Source: Alphaproteobacteria bacterium
GTDB lineage: Bacteria > Pseudomonadota > Alphaproteobacteria > Sphingomonadales > Emcibacteraceae
Direction of reading: 5' to 3'
DNA: 64,000 nt
Assembly (NCBI GenBank): GCA_030428615.1
Contig: JAUIDN010000019.1
Location: forward strand, 1-64,000
Made by a program: the position numbers and the translations under genes. How positions within the stretch are numbered: position 1 is the stretch's first letter; every line of letters begins with the position of its first letter. This document shows, one piece after another, positions 49,337-58,469 of this stretch. The notes beneath the pieces are model-generated. The model saw only the letters and a list, made by a program, of their open reading frames with translations. It was not told the origin of the DNA and made no database searches.

Positions 49337-51376
49337 ATGAAGAAAATTATCAGCGTTGCAGCATTTATTATCTGTTTTGTCGCGACATATGGACACGCGC
49401 AATCACAGGATGACCGAAGATTCACAGCACTTGATGTATTTGATCTTGAATATGCAACGGACCCACAACCTTCGGCAGACGGGTCGGAGATCGTTTATGT
49501 AAGAAGATCAAATGACATCATGACCGATCGCACTCGCTCCAACATCTGGAGTGTTAAAGCTGATGGTTCTGAAAATCGGCCGCTATTATCCGGGCGGGAT
49601 AATTATTCATCACCACGCTGGTCACCGGATGGCACAAAAATCGCTTACACATCTGCGGCAGAAGGTAGCAATCAAATTTATCTTCGATGGCAAGATAGCG
49701 GGCAAACCGCGCTGCTGAGCAATTTGACATCATCGCCGAGTGGTTTGACATGGTCGCCCGACGGAAAGTGGCTGGCTTTCACAAGCCGTGTTCCCGTCGA
49801 AAACCCGTCACTCGCAAAGCCGCCAGCGAAACCAAAGGGCGCCGAATGGGCCGAACCGGTACATGTCATAGATGCCGTTCGTTACCAAAGTGATGGCAGA
49901 GGCATTCTTTCTCCGGGCTATACACAGATATTCATTATTCCGTCGGACGGTGGCACCCCCCGCCAAATTACCCATGGCAATTTCAATCATGGCGGCCCGC
50001 TTTCCTGGTCACCGGACAGCACGAAAATACTTTTTTCCAGCAATCGCCACGAAGATTGGGAACTGGAAACATCGGAAAGCGATATTTTTGCCGTTTCCAT
50101 CGATGATGGATTTGTGACACAGATAACAGATGATCCCGGTTCAGAACGAACACCGGTTTATTCGCCGAATGGCGAAATGATTGCCTTTACCAAACAATCA
50201 AACGCCCGCGTGATGTTTAAAAACACCTATCTTGCCATCATGAATGCCGATGGCAGCGGTGAAAAAATCCTTACCCCAGACCTAGATCGCCCTGCTTCAA
50301 ATATCAAATGGGCAAAAAGCGGTGATCACATTTATTTTCAGTATGATGACCACGCTGTTCGAAAAGTTGCGCAGGTAGATCTTGAAGGCAATATGGAGGT
50401 TCTCGCTGAAGGCTTAAGTGGTACGTCCCTGGGACGTCCTTATCTTAGTGGTGGGTACAATATTTCTGAAAATGGTTTTCTTGCGTTCACTTACGGCACA
50501 TCGCAACGGCCCGCGAATATCGCGATCATGCAAAACGGTGAAATAAATATCCTTACTCATCTGAATGAAGACTTTCTAAGTCATAAAGATCTTGGTGAGG
50601 TTCACGAGATTATTTATAATTCTTCCCACGACGGTCAGGAAATTCAGGGCTGGTATATGACCCCGCCTGATTTTGATCCAAACCAGAAATATCCGTTGAT
50701 CCTCGAAATCCACGGCGGACCAAGTCTTGCATACGGGCCGGGCTTTTCGGCCGAATTCCAACGCTTTGCGGCAGAAGGTTATGTGGTATTTTATGACAAC
50801 CATCGCGGCAGCGCCAGTTACGGTGAAAAGTTTTCAATGTTGCTGCACAACAAATATTCAAGTGTCGATGATTTCTCGGACCATAATTCCGGTGTTGACG
50901 CCATGATTGATCTTGGGTTTATTGATGAAGATAACTTGTTTATCACAGGTGGCTCTGCAGGGGGTATTGCCGCCGCATACGCCATCGGACTTACGGACCG
51001 GTTTAACGCAGCGGGTGTAATCAAACCGATCGTCAACTGGTTGAGTAAATCGCTTTACGCAGACAGCTCCATAGGACAGCTTCACAATCAATTCCCCGGT
51101 TATCCGTGGGAACATGTTGAGCATTTCTGGAAGCGCTCCCCGATGTCATTGGTCGGAAATGTTAGAACCCCGACACTGCTGATGACCGGTGAGGAGGACC
51201 GACGTACACCCATCGCAGAAATTGAGCAATATTATCAGGCATTAAAATTACTTCGTGTGGATACGGTTATGGTACGGGTGCCGGGATCACCACATGGAAT
51301 AGCGGGGCGGCCTTCAAGGTTAAATGCCAAGGTTGATAATATTCTGGCCTGGTTTGAAAAATATAAGAAAGACTAG
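49337..51376 (+). CDS. Secreted S9-family prolyl-oligopeptidase-like peptidase
   Basis: 679 residues. Signal peptide (KKIISVAAFIICFVATYGHAQ), an N-terminal beta-propeller with PD40/TolB-like repeats (PRWSPDGTKIAYTS, LTWSPDGKWLAFTS, LSWSPDSTKILFSS), and a C-terminal alpha/beta-hydrolase: nucleophile in GGSAGG (about residue 539), Asp in TGEEDRRTP and His in SPHG. Family cleaves dipeptides or acyl-amino acids from small peptides, in the periplasm. It follows the transaminase by 14 bases. Confidence 0.9.
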   Translation: MKKIISVAAFIICFVATYGHAQSQDDRRFTALDVFDLEYATDPQPSADGSEIVYVRRSNDIMTDRTRSNIWSVKADGSENRPLLSGRDNYSSPRWSPDGTKIAYTSAAEGSNQIYLRWQDSGQTALLSNLTSSPSGLTWSPDGKWLAFTSRVPVENPSLAKPPAKPKGAEWAEPVHVIDAVRYQSDGRGILSPGYTQIFIIPSDGGTPRQITHGNFNHGGPLSWSPDSTKILFSSNRHEDWELETSESDIFAVSIDDGFVTQITDDPGSERTPVYSPNGEMIAFTKQSNARVMFKNTYLAIMNADGSGEKILTPDLDRPASNIKWAKSGDHIYFQYDDHAVRKVAQVDLEGNMEVLAEGLSGTSLGRPYLSGGYNISENGFLAFTYGTSQRPANIAIMQNGEINILTHLNEDFLSHKDLGEVHEIIYNSSHDGQEIQGWYMTPPDFDPNQKYPLILEIHGGPSLAYGPGFSAEFQRFAAEGYVVFYDNHRGSASYGEKFSMLLHNKYSSVDDFSDHNSGVDAMIDLGFIDEDNLFITGGSAGGIAAAYAIGLTDRFNAAGVIKPIVNWLSKSLYADSSIGQLHNQFPGYPWEHVEHFWKRSPMSLVGNVRTPTLLMTGEEDRRTPIAEIEQYYQALKLLRVDTVMVRVPGSPHGIAGRPSRLNAKVDNILAWFEKYKKD

Positions 51377-52668
51377 GTAATATAATCGTAAAGGCGTGTT
51401 ATCTGGCTTCCGGTTTCGTAAAATAATTCTCTTAATTTATTAAGCGGAACCGATTTTATGGTGCTTAACGGAAGCGGCAGATCACGGGAATTTATCCGCC
51501 CCAAAATAAAATCCGCCATTTCGCGGCCAAATGCGGTGCCGGGGGCAATACCACGACCACTAAAGCCACTAACCGAATATAGACCGCGTCCAAGATCATG
51601 CAGATTCGGCACATAATTTTCGGAACATGCTATGCGGCCCGACCATTTATAGGTCCATTCAACCGGACCAATTCCCGGGAATGTTTCGCGAACTATTTTA
51701 TTGGCCCATGATGTAAAAAGAGGGGCACTGTCCGCAAAAATATTACCAATTGTACCGATGATAAGCCTGCCAGCAGCATCTGTTCTAAAGGAACGCATCA
51801 CCATGCGGGTATCCCATGTTCCATTCCTGCCGGGAAGGAAATGTTTTAATTGTTCCTCATTTAAGGGAGGTGTCGCCATCTGACAATAATGCATTGGTGT
51901 AAACGAGCTTTTAATGAGCGGGTATATATGTTCGATATAAGCGTTGGTCGCAATCAAAACACGGTCGGCGATTAAAATACCGGTAGGGGTCTTGATGTGC
52001 CATTTGTTTCGCTTATGCCGAATGCCTAAAGCGGGCGTTCCGGTATATATATCAGCGCCGGCCTGCTTTGCCGCTTCCATCAAACCGTGACAATAATCAA
52101 GTGGCTGGATCGTGCCAGCCCGCATATCATGAAGTGCGCCTAAATAATTTTCTGCAGCGGTTAATTTATAAGTTTCCGCCTTATCAAGCAGCATGACACT
52201 GCCGCCACGCGCATTTATCTGCCAGGCCCGTTCCTCAATTGCCTGTAGGCCTTTTTCTGAATGAGCCAGATGTAAAGTACCATTTCGAAGCGCATCGCAT
52301 TCAATATCATGTTCTTCAATTAATTCATAAACCAGATCGGGGGCTTTGCCCAAAAATTCATTGAGCCGTTCGCCGTGACGTTTTCCAACCGCCTTTTCCA
52401 CATCCTCAGGGTTTATCCACAATCCTGCGTTGGTAAGCCCCACATTACGTCCCGATCCGCCGAAGCCGCTATATTCCGCTTCAAGAACGGCAACTTTTGT
52501 CCCCGCCTGCGCGAGCCTTAAGGCCGCTGACGATCCCGTAAATCCACCACCAATAACGGCGACATCTACTCTCATTTCACCTTTAAGCATATTGGTTTCC
52601 AAAGAAGATCTTCTGGAAAGTGCCCAAAGCGAATTATTTACTTGTTGTGTCATAGGTATATACGGCAT
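51373..52668 (-). CDS. DAO-type FAD oxidoreductase (second copy)
   Basis: 431 residues. FAD motif VAVIGGGFTGSSAALRLAQAGTKVAVLEA, GSGRNVGLTNAGLW and the C-terminal WSGRIACSENYVPNLHDLG, GFSGRGIAPGTAFG. Same superfamily and length as the protein at 46638 but sequence-diverged. Ends tail-to-tail with the S9 peptidase, sharing a CTAG in which both stops lie, and starts divergently from the ornithine-cyclodeaminase-like gene. Confidence 0.88.
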   Translation of the reverse strand: MPYIPMTQQVNNSLWALSRRSSLETNMLKGEMRVDVAVIGGGFTGSSAALRLAQAGTKVAVLEAEYSGFGGSGRNVGLTNAGLWINPEDVEKAVGKRHGERLNEFLGKAPDLVYELIEEHDIECDALRNGTLHLAHSEKGLQAIEERAWQINARGGSVMLLDKAETYKLTAAENYLGALHDMRAGTIQPLDYCHGLMEAAKQAGADIYTGTPALGIRHKRNKWHIKTPTGILIADRVLIATNAYIEHIYPLIKSSFTPMHYCQMATPPLNEEQLKHFLPGRNGTWDTRMVMRSFRTDAAGRLIIGTIGNIFADSAPLFTSWANKIVRETFPGIGPVEWTYKWSGRIACSENYVPNLHDLGRGLYSVSGFSGRGIAPGTAFGREMADFILGRINSRDLPLPLSTIKSVPLNKLRELFYETGSQITRLYDYIT

Positions 52669-52717
52669 TGTTGTTTACTGAATATTTGAATATAAAACAT
52701 TCCTAAAGGGAACATAA

Positions 52718-53668
52718 GTGAAATTTTTAGACAGAGATAAAATTGCTGAATTCCTGCCCTATCAGAAGCTGATTGACGCTTTGCGGCGCGGCTTTCAGGA
52801 GGGGGGTACTGTACCTTTGCGCCATTCACACGAGGTCGAAACAGATGGCGGGACGAAAAATTCCCTGCTTCTGATGCCATGCTGGCAGCGGGGAGGACTA
52901 TTGGGGATAAAGCTGGTTATGGTCTGTCCTGATAATCATGAGAAAAACCTGGAAAGTGTCAGCTCAACTTATGTGCTTATGGATGCCCTGACCGGAGAAA
53001 GGCTTGCGTTACTTGACGGTGATGAACTTACCGTGAGGCGCACGGCCTGTGCCTCCGCACTGGCGTCATCGTATCTGTCCGATCCGGCCTCAGGCAGCAT
53101 GTTAATGATGGGTACAGGGAAACTGGCACCGCATTTAATACGGGCGCATTGCAAGGTACGCAACCTTGAAAATATATATATTTGGGGAAGGCGTAATGAA
53201 AAAGCAAAAGAACTTGCAGAAACATTGAATGACGAGCTAGGCGCCAATGTTAGCGCCGTTGGGCATCCAGAAAAATACGCGAATATGTGCGACATCATTT
53301 CCTGTGCAACATTGACTGAAAAGCCAATATTAAAGGGAGTTTGGTTAAATAAGTCAAAAAAACAGCATATTGATCTGGTTGGCGGATATACACCATATAT
53401 GCGGGAAGCGGATAACGATGTTATAAAAACCGTAAAGCTATTTGTTGATGCACGCGAAGGGGCCTTCGCCGAAGCCGGAGACATTATAAAACCAATCGAA
53501 CAGGGTATTATTACCCGTGATGATATTGCTGGCGATCTTTATGACATGGTGGCCGGTGAGTTCAAACCTGTTGACCCGCAAATGTCAACTTTGTTCAAAT
53601 CCGTCGGGACCGCCCTTGAGGATCTGATTGCGGCAAAACTGGCCTTTGAACAATTCAACTCAAACTAG
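52718..53668 (+). CDS. Ornithine cyclodeaminase/mu-crystallin family protein
   Basis: 316 residues. Rossmann dinucleotide-binding segment MLMMGTGKLAPHLIRAHCKVR; TRACASALASSYL-type substrate region (TVRRTACASALASSYLSDPA); HIDLVGGYTPYMREAD. Family converts ornithine to proline or reduces ketimines (cyclic imines) from amine oxidation, so it fits beside the DAO oxidoreductases. Convergent with the acylase gene, the two stops sharing CTAG. Confidence 0.9.
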   Translation: MKFLDRDKIAEFLPYQKLIDALRRGFQEGGTVPLRHSHEVETDGGTKNSLLLMPCWQRGGLLGIKLVMVCPDNHEKNLESVSSTYVLMDALTGERLALLDGDELTVRRTACASALASSYLSDPASGSMLMMGTGKLAPHLIRAHCKVRNLENIYIWGRRNEKAKELAETLNDELGANVSAVGHPEKYANMCDIISCATLTEKPILKGVWLNKSKKQHIDLVGGYTPYMREADNDVIKTVKLFVDAREGAFAEAGDIIKPIEQGIITRDDIAGDLYDMVAGEFKPVDPQMSTLFKSVGTALEDLIAAKLAFEQFNSN

Positions 53669-56016
53669 CCGGACGGTTGAAATTCGAGCATCCATTTTGT
53701 TTGCTGCGGCAAAAACGGTGTCATGTTTCCTTCCTGCCAGTCTTCGTGTCCAGCACCATAGTATGGTGATAATGGATGTCCGGACTGTCCCGCGGGCAAG
53801 TTCATAATGCCGCTTTCCTCATGGCCGGGACTAACGACAATGCGTTCGGACTGACCGCGCCGACGTCCGGCAATATAGGGTAGGTTCTCAGTATCACCGG
53901 ATTGTTCAACCCTTGGCATATCTGTTAGATGCGAAAGCAGGGGAACTGCACTTGAAAGTGGATGACCGATTTCGGAAATATTGTTTTTACCCTGCGTAAA
54001 ATCATCCAGATCAATTTCGCCAAGCAGCACTGGTTTCCATGCTTCAAACGCTTTTTGTTCAAAGAAAAACTGCCAGTCATCGCCGCCGCCGGGCAACCAT
54101 CCCGCGGGCCGTTCCGTGACCAATTGCCAAAGCGGCGCTTCCCATTGCTTGGTTGCACCTTCATAATCACAATTCTCATCAAAAGCCATACATGCGGATA
54201 CGGCATTTCCCATTAAGGTCTCAAATACACGGTCCCGGTATTCTTTTACCAACCGGTACCCCACAGATTCCTTATCCGCGAAACCGCTCCAGTTTTCTAT
54301 TCTTTCAAGAAATGGCCTGAATGCGTCGTCCTGGGTTCGACGAAGCACGTCGGAAAGTTGCTGTTGCCAGCGGGCAAGGAAGATAGCTTCACTATCCAGC
54401 ATAATCCTATAAAGGTCGGTTTCCTTCACCGGGCTCTCAAGCGCTTCAAGTCTGTCTCTGATCTGTTTGGCGCGTGCACCCAGATCATAACGGCCTGTGC
54501 CGACTTTATTCAGCGCATCACCCGAAACAACCCGTGCATTCGCCGTCCATAATCGGTTACTTTGCGGATTTATAATCCGGGGATATTCTTTCGTTTCATA
54601 GCCGTTAGTCCACGCGGCCTGCCCATCCGACCAGTCCATTATTTTTCCGTAATCACCATCTGGTCGCGCCGGAATTTTACCAAAAATCGTCCAGGCCGCA
54701 TTGCCAATCTTGTCCACAATCATCGCGTTTTGCGCCGGTATTCCCATTTCACCGGCAATCGAAAGCGCCGCATCAACCGATTTTACCTGCTCCATTTTCA
54801 AAAGCGACAGGTTAACGCCATCCGGCACGTGTGCGATCCAACGGTAGGCATATGACTTGCCATCTCCCATATCCATTACCGGTCCCCAAATGGTTTCCTT
54901 TACCGAATACACCTCATCCACGGCACCAGCGATACTTATAATTTCGTTATACGTCACAAAATCTTTATATCCGTCCGCTGTCAGATACTGATTTTCATTT
55001 TCCGGATTTATTCTAAGCTCAATGATATCTGAAGTATCAATATTGGTATTGGTAAACCCCCATGCAACGGCACCGTTGCTACCGACAACAATGGCCGGTG
55101 CACCGGGCAGTGATACACCCGTAATATCAAGGGATCCATCGTTCAGTTTCATACGAAGTTTATACCAGATTGATGGGGCACGAATACTTAAATGCATATC
55201 GTTTGATACCATACCCGCCCCCGTTTCCGTCAGTTCACCAGTGACAGCCCAGTTGTTGCTGCCAAGCATTGGGGCGTCATTTCGCGACAATGCAATCGGC
55301 GTCGAATTTGACAGGAGCGAAGCACTTGGAATATCCGGCGCCCGATAAGGTTCTTCATCCGGCTCCAGTGGTGCGTCCCACATTGTTTTTGATGGTAACA
55401 GAAAATCAGCAAGCTCCGTCGGCAGAGACGATCTGAGGAGATGGTTTTGCCATTCAAACTCCCCACGCGAATGCTGAAGGGTGAAAAACATCGCATAAAC
55501 CGCAAGAAAAGTGTCTTCGCCCTTCCACGGCGTGGGTTCGGTATTTAAAAGCCAATATTCAAACGGCTTCGATCCGAGTGACGCCAAACCATCATTTACA
55601 CCCTGCACATAACGGTTCAGTAAATCTTTTTCGGTATTTGAAAGCATGGTTATTGCCTGAACAGCACGGCTTCGAAAACGATGAATTCTATTCTCACGGT
55701 CAGCATTAAGCGCCAACGTTCCAAAGAGTTCAGACAGCTCGCCTGCGGCCATTCGGCGGGAAAGATCCATTTGAAAAAAACGTTCCTGTGCGTGAAGAAA
55801 TCCGGACACATATGCTAGGTCATTACGGCTTGACGCGGTAATCGTCGCATTGCCATCGGAATCCCGCTCCAACAATACTGTTTCATTGATCCCCGTTACC
55901 GACACAGTTCCTTCAAGCTGCGGAAGGCTTGCGCGAAACCCACCCCATATTACAACAAATGCAATGCCCGACAACGCGCCCAATATGAGCGCGATACGCA
56001 AAAACCATTTCTTCAT
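53665..56016 (-). CDS. Penicillin acylase family Ntn-hydrolase (membrane-anchored or secreted)
   Basis: 783 residues. N-terminal hydrophobic segment (WFLRIALILGALSGIAFVVIWGGF). Alpha-chain region with LQHSRGEF and the autoprocessing site before the nucleophile Ser in GSNNWAVTG (about residue 250), then SNDMHLSIRAPSIWYKLR. Such hydrolases deacylate penicillins, N-acyl-homoserine lactones or acyl-amino acids. The matching terminator and the second acylase gene follow upstream in transcription order. Quorum quenching or peptide scavenging is possible; substrate not determinable. Confidence 0.88.
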   Translation of the reverse strand: MKKWFLRIALILGALSGIAFVVIWGGFRASLPQLEGTVSVTGINETVLLERDSDGNATITASSRNDLAYVSGFLHAQERFFQMDLSRRMAAGELSELFGTLALNADRENRIHRFRSRAVQAITMLSNTEKDLLNRYVQGVNDGLASLGSKPFEYWLLNTEPTPWKGEDTFLAVYAMFFTLQHSRGEFEWQNHLLRSSLPTELADFLLPSKTMWDAPLEPDEEPYRAPDIPSASLLSNSTPIALSRNDAPMLGSNNWAVTGELTETGAGMVSNDMHLSIRAPSIWYKLRMKLNDGSLDITGVSLPGAPAIVVGSNGAVAWGFTNTNIDTSDIIELRINPENENQYLTADGYKDFVTYNEIISIAGAVDEVYSVKETIWGPVMDMGDGKSYAYRWIAHVPDGVNLSLLKMEQVKSVDAALSIAGEMGIPAQNAMIVDKIGNAAWTIFGKIPARPDGDYGKIMDWSDGQAAWTNGYETKEYPRIINPQSNRLWTANARVVSGDALNKVGTGRYDLGARAKQIRDRLEALESPVKETDLYRIMLDSEAIFLARWQQQLSDVLRRTQDDAFRPFLERIENWSGFADKESVGYRLVKEYRDRVFETLMGNAVSACMAFDENCDYEGATKQWEAPLWQLVTERPAGWLPGGGDDWQFFFEQKAFEAWKPVLLGEIDLDDFTQGKNNISEIGHPLSSAVPLLSHLTDMPRVEQSGDTENLPYIAGRRRGQSERIVVSPGHEESGIMNLPAGQSGHPLSPYYGAGHEDWQEGNMTPFLPQQTKWMLEFQPSG

Positions 56017-56072
56017 GTCCGTTTCCTCTTCTATCGGAATCTAACATATTGCTATTTCATTTGTATGTAAAA

Positions 56073-56107
56073 AAACAGGCCGGGTAAAGTTATTGCCCGG
56101 CCTGTTT
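56073..56107 (-). terminator. Rho-independent terminator after the second acylase gene
   Basis: AAACAGGCCGGG (56073-56084) pairs with CCCGGCCTGTTT (56096-56107), a 12-bp perfect stem. On the minus strand it is followed by about six T, and lies just after the stop at 56128, ending that transcript. Confidence 0.85.
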
Positions 56108-56127
56108 CGGAAGATAGTCTGCTAACT

Positions 56128-58329
56128 TTATTCACCGGGGTGATAAGTACGCTCCGCATTCATTTCCACATCTTCGCGGTAGTAATTGACATCGCGAAAT
56201 TCACCACGACCATACATCTCACCCTGATCAAAAAAGTGCGGTGAATTCGGGTCACTACTAAGACCGCCAGCCATCAATGCTTTTGCACGAACCTTGTCGC
56301 CAAATTCGATCGATGCAATAAAGCTGTTACCACTTGTACCGTACCACTTTTTTGTACCCGGATATTGACGGGTTCCAATTGATGCCAGCGCACCCCAGCG
56401 CCCGGACGCCAACTTCACCGGATAGCTTGGTTTATTATCATCAAATACCTGAACAATGTTGCCATCATTGCGTTGAAAACGGTTGATTTCCCCCCACGCT
56501 ATTTTCCAGGTGCCAAAATCCGCCTCCATGCGCGCTATCGCAGCCCTCAATGTTTCAAGATACTGCTCTGGTGAAATCTGTGTTTCAATATATGCATAGT
56601 TGTCATAGGGATCAAGATCACGTCCCCTTGGCAAAAGCGCCCAGAGTTCGTTGCCCCAGTGATGCGCCAGCGACGTTTCAACGCTATCAAAGCTTGTACG
56701 TTTGTCCCATGCAACAAGCATATCCACTGCTTCTTTCAGATTTTCATCCGGTGCAGCATCATATGCCGCCTTTAGAACCGGCACAAAACGCTGGAATGAT
56801 GGAAGTAGACCGTCATATCCCGCGTCAATAAGACTTTCCACCGTAAAGTCGTTGATATTCGGATAAAGCTGGAGTGCATGCTCACCGCGTGGATTTTCGA
56901 AATTAACCGACATGTAGCTTGGATAATCTTCTTTCTTCGGACTATGTTCCGGTCCCGCCGCGCTAAACGGCCAGTTATTGGAATTATAAAGCCATCCGGA
57001 TCCCGGATTGAGAAGATTAATTGCTTCTTCCACCGGATGAAGACCCTTCCAGTCCGTATCAGGATTATTGCCGTCAACCGGATGGTTAAAGTCATAATCG
57101 GTATTCCTGATTGGGTGGAAATTGCCATGAAAATAAGCAATATTCCCGTCTTTATCAGCATATACCGTATTATTGGATGAATTGGATTTAAGCCTCATCA
57201 TCTCGTAGAATTCTTCATAACTTTTGGTTTTGGTTCTTGTATATGACTGATTAAGCGCTGTGAGCGGGATATTCATCAATTGAACGCTTATCCATTTGCC
57301 GTCCTGCTCACGAACGACCGGTCCGTGGTGGGTGTGATAAACGGTAAAATCGCGTGATGCCATGCCGTTATCAGTTTTATACTCTATCGTTTCAACTGAC
57401 TGCTTCACTTCACGTTCTTCATTACCATACATATAATAAAGCTTACCGTCCCGTTCGATGATTTCATCATAATAATATTCATCAATTACATCAGAACGGG
57501 TCGATGTATGCATCCAACCATTATATTCGCTGAAACCCTGATATATAAAGAATTGCCCCCAAGTGAGCGCGCCATACGCGTTCAATCCTTCCTCACTGAC
57601 CATATGTGCTTCTTCACGGAAATAATGTGTTGTATGCGGGTTAATATATAAAAGGGCTTTTCCGTTCACTGTTTTTGACGGTGATACAGCCATACCGTTT
57701 GACCCCCTGGGTTCCATATCAACAATATCCGGTGCCGCTGCCATAGTCTGCGTACCACCATAGAATTTTTCTAACTCACTAGTGGAAATAGTTTCGATAT
57801 CACCACCAATACTGCCTTCTGAAAAAGAAAGTGCCATCCACGGCTCAAAATGCTTGATAACCTTTGGCTGCACTTCCGGATGAGTGTGAAGAAAATAGTT
57901 CAGTCCGTCCGCATAGGCGTCCATCAGTTCTTTGAGCCAGTCCGGCGCCTCAGCATAAAGACGCTTCATTTCATCCTGCTGAATAAAAAGACGCATCCTG
58001 AGATCGCGGTAAATTTCACTTTCCCCTTCCGCTTGAGCAAGTAACCCCATTGCATTCATGTAATTTACTTCGACGCGGTTAAAATCATCTTCCGCCTGTG
58101 CGTACATTACACCAAAGACAGCATCTGCATCGGTTTTACCATAAATATGTGGAACACCCCAATTATCACGGATGATCGTGATATTTTGTGCCTGCGCTTC
58201 CCAACGCGCAACATCACCCGACGGCGCTGCCATATCGGCATTGTCATTTGCCGCTTCCTGCGACTGCTGTCCTTCCTGCGAAGAACATGCCGCCAACGCG
58301 AACATCATCATTATCAGTAGTTTTTTCAT
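56128..58329 (-). CDS. Penicillin acylase family lipoprotein
   Basis: 733 residues. Lipoprotein signal (KKLLIMMMFALAACSSQEG; lipobox AAC). Conserved Ntn region MEPRGSNGMAVSPSKTVNG (nucleophile Ser, about residue 208) and INPHTTHYFREEAHMVSE. C-terminal W-rich part (GTWKIAWGEINRFQRNDG) typical of the second acylase subgroup (acyl-homoserine-lactone or cephalosporin acylase-like). Anchored to the envelope, next to a TonB-dependent receptor and a second acylase. Confidence 0.88.
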   Translation of the reverse strand: MKKLLIMMMFALAACSSQEGQQSQEAANDNADMAAPSGDVARWEAQAQNITIIRDNWGVPHIYGKTDADAVFGVMYAQAEDDFNRVEVNYMNAMGLLAQAEGESEIYRDLRMRLFIQQDEMKRLYAEAPDWLKELMDAYADGLNYFLHTHPEVQPKVIKHFEPWMALSFSEGSIGGDIETISTSELEKFYGGTQTMAAAPDIVDMEPRGSNGMAVSPSKTVNGKALLYINPHTTHYFREEAHMVSEEGLNAYGALTWGQFFIYQGFSEYNGWMHTSTRSDVIDEYYYDEIIERDGKLYYMYGNEEREVKQSVETIEYKTDNGMASRDFTVYHTHHGPVVREQDGKWISVQLMNIPLTALNQSYTRTKTKSYEEFYEMMRLKSNSSNNTVYADKDGNIAYFHGNFHPIRNTDYDFNHPVDGNNPDTDWKGLHPVEEAINLLNPGSGWLYNSNNWPFSAAGPEHSPKKEDYPSYMSVNFENPRGEHALQLYPNINDFTVESLIDAGYDGLLPSFQRFVPVLKAAYDAAPDENLKEAVDMLVAWDKRTSFDSVETSLAHHWGNELWALLPRGRDLDPYDNYAYIETQISPEQYLETLRAAIARMEADFGTWKIAWGEINRFQRNDGNIVQVFDDNKPSYPVKLASGRWGALASIGTRQYPGTKKWYGTSGNSFIASIEFGDKVRAKALMAGGLSSDPNSPHFFDQGEMYGRGEFRDVNYYREDVEMNAERTYHPGE

Positions 58330-58413
58330 TTTATTTCCATCCCTAGCATTTATTTGTTTCCCAGCAAAAACAATAGCTCTGCAATGGGGGACTGTAAAGT
58401 CCTGTTCACCTAA

Positions 58414-58445
58414 AAAAAGCCCGTACCAACCGATACGGGCTTTTT
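58414..58445. terminator. Bidirectional Rho-independent terminator
   Basis: AAAAAGCCCGTA (58414-58425) and TACGGGCTTTTT (58434-58445) form a 12-bp stem with an 8-base loop and T-tracts on both strands. It ends the TonB-receptor transcript (stop at 58470, minus strand). Confidence 0.9.
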
Positions 58446-58469
58446 CGGATTAAATCCTGTTCCAAATAA

